29,035 nt of DNA, taken from assembly GCA_001632425.1 (NCBI GenBank), contig KV425579.1:40312-69346 (forward strand). The letters are read 5' to 3'. Below the pieces are notes generated by a model that made no database searches, was not told the DNA's origin, and saw only the letters and a program-made list of their open reading frames with translations. The stretch's first letter is position 1. Each line of letters opens with the position of its first letter. The translations under genes and the position numbers were made by a program. The DNA is from Neolentinus lepideus HHB14362 ss-1 (lineage: Eukaryota > Basidiomycota > Agaricomycetes > Gloeophyllales > Gloeophyllaceae). Of the stretch, positions 19,469 to 29,035 are shown one piece after another.

Positions 19469-20113
19469 TGCTTGCTATGTGCCCCCGCCATTGGCGAGGC
19501 TGGCCCATGATGACGATTCTATTCACTCATGTTTAGCATCGTGGTCATCTTCCTTTGTAGAGAAGCTGTTTCTGCTCTCACACTCTAATCTTATTCACAT
19601 CTACGTGGATGTTATACCCTATACTCCTATATAATATAATGCCACAATGGGCTCGGATGGATCTGGAAGCTGGTGGACTTGGTCTCGAGGTTGAAGGATT
19701 ATCTGTGATTCCGGTGTTTTAGAGCTCATTCACGAGTTTCCTGTAGTCGCAGCCAGTGCCACAGCTTTATTTCCAAAACTTTAACCTAATCGCTCCTTAG
19801 AAATTACCACTTATGACCTCGTCGCCCTGGGAGGCTCGTAACCCCTACCCTCTCCCTGCCCCCACCGCTGGTATTATTCATCGCGGAATCTACGTTACTA
19901 GTAGTCTCTAGCACATTCCACTCGCAGCATCAAGACAAAATACTGCCACCGCCCTGAGTCACCTAACAGCGGTCTCGGCCAGCAAAAGGGGTTTGCCGCA
20001 GTCCGCATTTGTGTTCCTCAAAGTTACCTCTTACATAATCCAATCCGCACGTCTTTCACCTCGCAGCACCAACCAACACACAACAGCAACGACCCATCGA
20101 CTTTATCGCCACC
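19469..20113. promoter_or_regulatory. Spacer and 5' region of the bZIP gene
   Basis: Holds the 3' end of the phosphatase transcript and the promoter plus leader of the bZIP gene. The last ~70 bp are rich in CA and CAAC-type triplets, typical of a fungal 5' leader, ending in GCCACCATGC, an excellent start-codon context. A small ORF at 19434-19634 overlaps the end of the phosphatase gene in another frame and is not credible. Confidence 0.5.
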
Positions 20114-22058
20114 ATGCAGGTCAATACTCCATTGACGCAGCCGTTTTCCTTTAATTCCTCGTCCAATTTCGAGGACTTTTTTAACATGGATATGCTCAGT
20201 GGCTCGAACGGCGGTGCATCTCCTCGTTCGTCTTCGCGCTCCCCGGCAGAATCATTTTCGACCCTCCCCTCCCCTCCTTCCCAGCCCTACACCTTCCCTG
20301 GTACAGACTTCGATTCTCTCTTCAACTTTAGTCTGGATGGCGAGGCCATTAAGACTGATGTGTTGGCCTCAGCCTCGGCGCCGGCGCCTTACGACTTTAT
20401 GGGCGCTTTTGCTACTTTGAATTCTGCCAGCTCGTCTTCTGGATCGGACAGCACCCCATCATCGGCACAGCACAACGACTCGCCTGTACTCGCTATCAAT
20501 CCACAGCTTGTCGGGACTCCCGCGACCTCCAAAGCTCAGAGCGAATTCGGGGACGACGAGGAAAATGAAGACGACGAAGACGAGATGGACGAGGAAAACA
20601 TCGCTCTTCCCAAGGTCAAAGTCGGTGGTAAGGGCGGCGCAAGAAAGGGTACAGTTCAGTCAGGTGGTGTTACGAAGAAGAGCGGCAATGCGGTCCTAAA
20701 GGCGAGTAAGGAGAATAAGGAATCCCCCGAGCTCGACGACTGGCGCCCATCGCCCGAGGAGTACAAGAAAATGTCAAGTAAGGAGAAGCGACAGCTACGG
20801 AATAAGATCAGTGCACGGAATTTCCGTATTCGCAGAAAGGGTAAGCATGGTTGAGATACAGCATGTTGCTGCACTATTTTCTGATAATTCTTCGGCAGAG
20901 TACATCACGACACTTGAGGGCGATGTAGCCGAGCGAGACAAGCTGATCGACATGATCAGGACTGAGCTGTGCTCGACGAAGGACGAGAACGCTGCCCTCC
21001 GCCAGGAAATTCAAGCGCTTAAGAAAGCCTTGCTTGACGGCCGGGCTTCCGGCGAGCCGTCTCCCCTTCCCCCTCCTGGTCCCCTCCCTCTTATCCCCTC
21101 TGCACGTTCGTCCTCTCCCTTACTGTCGCCAAATATCCAGAAGGACATCCCCCTGTCACCGCGTCTTGCATCCAAGGCATTTTGGGGCGGCAGTCAGAGC
21201 TTTGGCGGCATCACGCCTGTGCACACGACGATCGTGCCCGAGTTCCCTCTCGCGAGCGCGCTGCTGCGCAAGCCAATTGTTGGCGACAAGCCTGGTTCGC
21301 CGCCGCTCCAGGAAAACATCAACCCGTCGTTGAACACGATGAGTGCTCCATCGCCAGCACCGTCGAAACCGGCACTCAATGGCTTCGACTCTTATATGGA
21401 CACGAACCCATTCACGATGAAGACGCTCGATGCGTATGTTGTTTTTCTATGTGACACCTCGATCAATTTTCCTGATATGTCTGCGTTTTATAGCTATCGT
21501 ATGCAACTGTGGGGCAAAATGGCCCAACAACAACAGGCGATGCACGCGCAGCAAGCCCAGCAACAGAAGGCCGCAAAGCAGCAAGGCCTCACTGGCCTGG
21601 CCAGCGCCATCCGCCCTCACTACTTCACCGGCACGCCTACATCCAAGCAGCCCTTATCCTCTTTCAACAAGTCCAACGGCCCCACCAAGCCTATTCCTCA
21701 GCCTACCAGGGAGCAAGCTGTACTTGCGGCCGTCGCAAGCCAGACGATGCTTCAACGCATGGGCTCGGCCTTTTGGGAGGCGTTCTCCGGACAGCAGCCG
21801 TCGCCTAATGGCCGCGGTAAGCACGCTACATGGGACGCGGAGAAGGTCCGGAAGGTGCTCGAGGGCACCGCGGTAGTTCGCGTCGTGGACGTCGAGCAGT
21901 CGGTGGCCAAGAAGGAGCCGGTGTCTCCTAAACTCACGCCTATGTGTGCGAAGCCATGCGCGGCAGCGGCGCAGGACGAGAAGAAGCATTGTCCTTCTTC
22001 GATGGCGCTGCTCGCGGAAAGTATGGGTGCGCTTAACCTTGGCCGCAAGCAGGCATAG
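20114..22058 (+). CDS. bZIP transcription factor
   Basis: Nuclear DNA-binding regulator. Three exons (20114-20840, 20899-21433, 21494-22058) encode 608 residues. The first half is Ser/Pro-rich with FNSSSNFEDFFNMDML-type acidic/hydrophobic stretches (possible activation region), then an acidic run (about 143-163) and Lys/Gly-rich linker. The basic region is KRQLRNKISARNFRIRRK (225-242), fitting N230-x3-A234-x2-F237-R238, followed by a zipper with L248, R255, I262, T269, L276, L283, so only partly leucine. Intron 1 falls exactly between basic region and zipper. The C-terminal half has Pro/Ser and Gln-rich (about 447-470) segments. The start is in a strong GCCACC context. The family is widespread in agarics; I cannot assign a named orthologue or target. 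Confidence 0.92.
21434..21493 (+). other. 60-nt stop-free intron in the bZIP gene
   Basis: GTATGT..TATAG intron whose length is a multiple of three and which has no stop in the host frame. Removing it joins KTLDA to YRMQLWGKM; keeping it would insert 20 residues rich in Phe, Val and Ser. Good splice ends argue that it is removed, but retention would be silent to frame. Confidence 0.6.
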
Positions 22059-23098
22059 GGGTTACGTGAATATCTGTCCGGCATGTCGAAGAAGAATATC
22101 TCGAATAGAAGTTTTGTGAGCTTTCTTGTATCTCAAGCATGTCCCTTTCCTTTGTCCAAATTCCCGAGAATGCCACCCATTTGTTGACTAGCGACTTCTC
22201 GTGCTTGCTCACAATCTATTTATTGGGCGAAGCTTCCACTGTCCTTAAATTTCGTAACTCCCTCTCTCCAAATTTGCTCACTCGTCTTCGTATCGTGCCT
22301 GTTGTCGTCGTTGCTCCTGGTGTTCCCTCGGAATTTTAACGCCTCATCCCCCCTCATTTGTTCTCTTCCTGAACCAACTTCCGATCGAAATTTGTACCGT
22401 AGAATCCCCCCGAATGTCAGCTTCTAGTATCTAATTTCCCTTTGTTTGAACTGCTATTGTTCTCAGGGTCATGGACTGCTGTCTTGTATTGTATGATAGC
22501 CTATCCAATATCAAAAATCACTTGAAACTCAATGCGTGTCGATTCATATTATGGTTCTATATGCAGATGGTTGAATTGCCGTGAACTGAAGATGCTTCGA
22601 CTTGATCAGGCATGAGCATTGCTCGTTAAAGAGATCAAGTATCTAGGACATGATGGCGATTAATGACTGTAAAAGTCTCAATGAGAAGGATAACCATGAG
22701 GTCCGGACGTGTTTGAAGTCGAAAGAGCAATTGTGTGTCCTCTGCGAGAACCTTCTCGCGATCGGTGTGCCAACGCAGGTGGACCATACGTCTAAGTGAA
22801 TCCATACGGTATACCTCCCACCCTCTCTATATTACGCCATGGTATCAATACAGGTAGCTCGGAATAAAGGAATATCCACCAATTTTTGTCACACTTACGG
22901 ATGCACGATCGAGCCGCCACATTGATGCCACAGTTTTGAGTCTCAAAGCAAGGAGAAGTGACTGATTACATACTGGTACGAACGCTCCTCTGATCGTTGC
23001 AGGGAACACGCTACATTGACCTGGCTTCCTGAGGTAGCCCATAAATACTGTGCCCATTATCCAAGAATTTTGCGCCGCATCCTTGTACCCTGGACGCG
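22059..23098. other. Intergenic region between bZIP and secreted-protein genes
   Basis: About 1 kb with no convincing gene. The 66-codon ORF at 22139-22339 lies where the bZIP 3' untranslated region is expected and has no motif. The final ~250 bp should hold the promoter of the secreted-protein gene; ATAAATA at 23041-23047, 52 bp before its ATG, could be a TATA-like element. Confidence 0.5.
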
Positions 23099-23822
23099 AT
23101 GGTGTTCCCGAGGATTCTTGCCATCGTTCTTTGTTTCCTCGGCTCCGTGGTAGCCATACCTGTTATGCCGTCCGTCGCAGGATGTGACAGCCTCGGGACG
23201 AATGCATCCGACACCGCCGCTCGCCCATTTACCCTTGCGGCTCTGAACACGACCTTGCCGAATGCCAACAGCACGGGTGCTCCTCTCGTCCTTGGACAGA
23301 ATGGCGAAATTGAGGGTGCTGAATTCGAAGTTCTTTCAGTATGTAATCAACCTTGGATGTCCCGACAAGGATGGGTGCGATCAGGCTCATGAGCTGACTT
23401 CCCTGATGCAGACTTGGGCCTCCTTCCCGGACAATGATTGGCCCACGCTTTCGTTGGATACCGGAGGGCTGTACGGGAATAGTCAAACCCAATATCAGGC
23501 TGTTTCCAGTGGTGCCACAAACGGAACCACAGTCAATTTCATGACCACGAGTCGGACGTCCTACGCGAATCAGGTGTTTTGCATAGTCGTAAGTCATAAA
23601 TGCTCCCTTGGACACGCCATAGTGATAAGAGTGATACATACATAGCCTAGCCCATTGGGTTTGCCCCTTCTTGCACTTGACGGACATGTCGACGAGTTCT
23701 CGCTTTGCTCGAATGGGAAGGAATCTCAGAATAACGTCATTTACAACGCCACGCACAAGTCATATGAGTACAATTACAGCACTTGTTACCCTGTTGTACT
23801 GCAAGTTGTAGAAGGCTTGTAA
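23099..23822 (+). CDS. Small secreted hypothetical protein
   Basis: Three exons (23099-23338, 23412-23588, 23646-23822) give 197 residues. The N terminus MVFPRILAIVLCFLGSVVA is a clear signal peptide, with likely cleavage near residue 19-24. The mature part is Asn/Thr/Ser-rich with N-glycosylation sequons (for example NAS, NTT, NST, NGT, NAT), and ends with the conserved-looking pair of motifs 'LLALDGHVDEFSLC' and 'STCYPVVLQVV'. This arrangement (APLVLGQNG.. early, a ..LW/FSLC.. block, then ..C-x-V-V.. at the end) resembles uncharacterised secreted proteins I associate with agaric genomes; I know no function. All introns are phase 0. Probably acts at the cell surface or outside the cell. Confidence 0.75.
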
Positions 23823-24840
23823 CTCGACCGTCGGGATTAAAGGCTGTAGTCCTGTCATTGGTGTAGCCGATCGCCTATAAGAATTGTCACAGCATTAAAA
23901 TCATTGTCTACAAGACGTCATGTCGCGTAGACGTGTCGCACTCCTGTGGCACGAGAGAGCATAGAAAAATACTGTTGGTAGGTCAGCTCCTGAGAATCAA
24001 CAGTTAAGCAGTCGCTGATGGGCGAGAATAACAAAATAACGTACGTCACGGGGGCATTAACACCTATGTACCATCAGAGATTAACGTTCAATATTTCACG
24101 AACTGACCAATGGATAACATCGCGAGACATACGCAGGCGGCAGTGGTAACCCCTTCACGGTCGTCGATGATATACCGTGCCTCACCGCCTGCACATTGCA
24201 ATGCAATTTAAATCAGCAGGTACATAGATACACATTGCAAGTGATGAACCTGTTCCTGAAGTTATTTGTCGTCTGTGAGTATCCCGAAAGGAAATCATGC
24301 TGACTGTTAGAGCATGTATGTATAAACCCGTGATATTGCGCTGCAATCCTAGTCATTTAGCACTCTCAACTACTTGTCTTAAGGATCGATAACGTACTGC
24401 CCAGCAACTAAGGATTGGAAGGTTCAAGCCAAAAAAAGGGGGCGTCAGCGCTGCAGCATCCACTGAACGAGCGACCGTCTATTTAAGACCAGCCAACCGA
24501 TTCCTCAGGTCTCTTGGTACACTTGTGACGTTTTTGCCCGCGAACATCGGTAACTCCGTTGATTCAAGCCATCAGAATGTAAGGGGTCCAAGAAGAAAGA
24601 GGCCTTTGTCAATAACGCGTTACGTGGTCGCTCGAGACCACAGAGGCTTAATGTCGGCATGTGGGCTCCCTGATCTGACGCTCGAAACCGAATAAATCTT
24701 GGATCGGAACACCCTAGCTATAAGCCCTACAGCTACCGCGCTTGAAGGTGCCGGAATATGCTGAGATCACAGTGAACAGCTCTCATAATATATATCTAAC
24801 ACATACTTACCTCGGGTTTCCCGAGCAATCAAGTCTGGAC

Positions 24841-24856
24841 GGTTCCATATGGAACC
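24841..24856. repeat. Perfect 16-bp palindrome GGTTCCATATGGAACC
   Basis: Fully self-complementary. A palindrome of this length is unlikely at any one place by chance and suggests a binding site for a dimeric regulator, or a small hairpin. It is about 750 bp from the calcineurin start. Confidence 0.6.
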
Positions 24857-25148
24857 TGATCCCAACTTTGGAAGGGCTGTGATCGCACCGCTCTGCGAAA
24901 TATGAGGATGGACCGCCTTGAGGTTTAATTATGGAGATACTGCATCCGGCTCTTTTTAGAATACATCTCAGCGTATTCCCGACGAAGACGTATCAAGATC
25001 AAATTGAATCGATCTTTGACGCGGGATACCTGCAGAGCGTCCCTGCTAGAGCCCATGATGTTAAGCAGGAAATCAATGCACAAGAAGCCCAGAACGAGAT
25101 ATGTAGAAGTGAGCTTAACGTTTATTACATTCGTTCGATAATTATAGG

Positions 25149-25280
25149 ATGCCACTCTTTGGGTGGGAAGGACTAAAAGCGGTTGCGATTGGACTGGGTG
25201 CAGATGTCGGAGTGCTTCCTGCTGGTATAACAGCGTTTGCCCCGTTCTGGGACGTTACACCGCATGGTAGCTGTGTATAG
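25149..25280 (+). CDS. Orphan 43-codon ORF, possible exon remnant
   Basis: ATG at 25149 opens MPLFGWEGLKAVAIGLGADV, continuing with PAGITAFAPFWDV and ending at TAG 25278-25280. The composition (Gly/Ala/Val with aromatic residues) reads more like real protein than most chance frames here. A splice-like acceptor (TTATAG) lies just before it and a donor-like GTGAGC at about 25110. Joining to the upstream frame does not preserve phase, so no gene model works. It may be a remnant or pure chance. Confidence 0.15.
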   Translation: MPLFGWEGLKAVAIGLGADVGVLPAGITAFAPFWDVTPHGSCV

Positions 25281-25608
25281 CAAACACCAATGGGAGAATA
25301 TAAGCAGGAAGAGACATAATTGGAAAATCCTCCGGTATAGCGCCGTGTACAAATGGGTCCGATATAGTAGGGGGCCTCGCCGCTGCAAGGCAGCGCAATG
25401 GCCATAGCATTCTAGCGTTCCTTTCCTGTTGTGCCCCACGATCATCGCCAAGCATACATTACCGCGAAGATTCAGAATAGCATTTTCGTCGACAGCTTTT
25501 CAGCGGTGCAGTAGTCAAGGGGTAGTAACCTGGCAAGCGCGTTTTGAAACCCCGCAAAGCGCCAACTCCTCCTTCTCCTACTCCTTGTACTTTTCCATCA
25601 CGTCCGCC

Positions 25609-28095
<2,487 letters not shown>

Positions 28096-28339
28096 GGTTG
28101 CGCTTCACGGCGTTTAATAGGTAGTTCCTTACACTTTTGTTCTTCCGTCACCTTTGGGACATGGTCGACAGTATATCCATCCGCGTATTGAAGAGGCTGT
28201 TGTGTTCGATACTTGATTCGCAGTATATTAGTACCATACAAATGGAATGTGTATATTCTGAATTTATTACGAAACACGGGAAGTCTGAGTACACGGGATT
28301 GGGATACTACTCGCCGAGCATGCTTGCGCGAGCGAGATC
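28096..28339. other. 3' flank of the calcineurin gene
   Basis: AT-richer sequence following the stop, presumably the 3' untranslated region. A 72-codon ORF (28137-28355) has no motif. If the right-edge minus-strand gene is real, the two transcripts converge here. Confidence 0.45.
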
Positions 28340-29035
28340 TTACTCACATACGTAGTCTCCTGTAATGCAAATCGAGATCAGTACTGAAGACCAGAAATTT
28401 TCCATTGATAGAAAGGGCGTCAGTGAACATATTGTATCCTTCACAGAGAATCGGACATATGCTTGTCATTAATGTTTATATGATGTCATCATAAAGAAAA
28501 GAAGGAAGGAAAAGGGAATTGCAAGGAACTCGGAGACTTACCATTTCTTTCTGAGCTTCCGCGGGGCTTGTTAGAAACGACGTTTTCCAGGAGCTTTATC
28601 TGGGCACCTGAAAGGATGTCATGAAGTCGTTAGAAGTCTGACTCCACCAGTGGACCCGAACGAAACGCGAAAAAATATGTAAAGGCTCAGTTGGTGATGC
28701 ATGTTTGAGAATGGGCTCATCGGTAAGTCGCCAACTCGTCGTTTATGGACAATTATCTATCATAGAAATGGAAAAAAAAGAGAAGCGATGTGCTTGTACT
28801 CACCTCTGATATCGTCACACCTCTCGAAGAACCGAGGAGTAATATTACAAGGAGGAGCACAGAGGAACTTTTACCTCCGGCAGCTTCTGAGCTCCGCTTT
28901 TCGGAGACTGAAAATTTGCCTGTACAGGTAATTTGAACGCCCAAGCTAAGGTGCTGAACCGCAATGAGAGAATGAAGAGATCGTATGGAATGAAAATCAG
29001 TCGGGAAATCGACCGTAGCGCAAAGCTGGGTGCGA
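28340..29035 (-). CDS. Possible 3' end of a minus-strand gene running off the window
   Basis: A chain of minus-strand exons can be built in phase: 28919-28875, 28820-28804, 28756-28648, 28607-28542 and 28359-28340, ending with TAA. Junctions have good signals (donors GTAAAA, GTGAGT, GTGGAG, GTAAGT; acceptors TGATAG, TTTCAG, TTACAG), and one 40-nt intron has TTCTAAC as a branch site. The partial product has pieces such as KFSVSEKRSSEAAG, VTISE and AQIKLLENVVSNKPRG. I recognise no family. The last intron would be about 180 nt, long for this window, so the stop is uncertain. A strong donor-like site also exists on the plus strand at 28723 (GTAAGT after ATGTTTGAGAATGGG..), so the strand itself is not proven. 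The 5' part lies beyond the window. Confidence 0.3.

Larger units (their letters stand above)
23823..25608. other. Long gene-poor spacer upstream of calcineurin
   Basis: Nearly 1.8 kb with no gene I can support. Contents noted: a TATTTAAG box-like string near 24480, a perfect 16-bp palindrome at 24841-24856, an 81-codon ORF at 24931-25176 followed by a splice-like GTGAGC, and a 43-codon ORF at 25149-25280. I looked by eye for tRNA features and saw none. The last ~60 bp are pyrimidine-rich (CTCCTCCTTCTCCTACTCC), typical of a fungal start-site region for the calcineurin gene. Confidence 0.5.

Overview
This window looks like nuclear DNA of a mushroom-forming basidiomycete (Agaricomycetes). Genes are packed on both strands. 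They are cut by many short introns (mostly 45-65 nt, GT..AG, several with a CTAAC-like branch site). The proteins are typical fungal housekeeping and signalling families. I rebuilt each main gene by hand from splice sites, reading-frame phase and remembered family motifs. Seven of the eight main models close to a length divisible by three with strong family motifs. No database search was run.

Layout. Positions 1-2490 hold no convincing gene but several families of short direct repeats. Positions 2525-3958 carry broken plus-strand coding fragments, including what looks like a decayed MYND zinc finger. Next come a ChAPs-family exomer cargo adaptor (4239-7038, +) and a coiled-coil, Ser/Pro-rich protein of unknown function (7242-8602, +). 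These converge on a MOV10/SDE3-like superfamily 1 RNA helicase (8915-12246, -). Behind it lies a 23-exon Xaa-Pro aminopeptidase P (12966-16070, -), with two microexons and two candidate start codons. A 1.5-kb divergent spacer leads to an LCB3-type sphingoid-base-phosphate phosphatase (17618-19468, +) and a bZIP transcription factor (20114-22058, +). A small secreted protein of an agaric-type family follows (23099-23822, +). After a 1.8-kb gene-poor stretch comes the calcineurin catalytic subunit (25609-28095, +). At the right edge there are signs of another minus-strand gene running off the window.

How the genes relate. They are not an obvious pathway cluster. Three link loosely to membrane and stress biology: the exomer adaptor (Golgi-to-surface transport of chitin synthase-type cargo), the sphingoid phosphatase (ER lipid signalling) and calcineurin (calcium and cell-wall stress). 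The helicase belongs to a family used in RNA silencing. I did not find a clear new multi-gene system. The most unusual signals are the 10-nt and 7-nt exons in the catalytic region of the aminopeptidase gene, its putative dual-targeting start, a recurring use of AAG 3' splice sites, and the decayed MYND finger.
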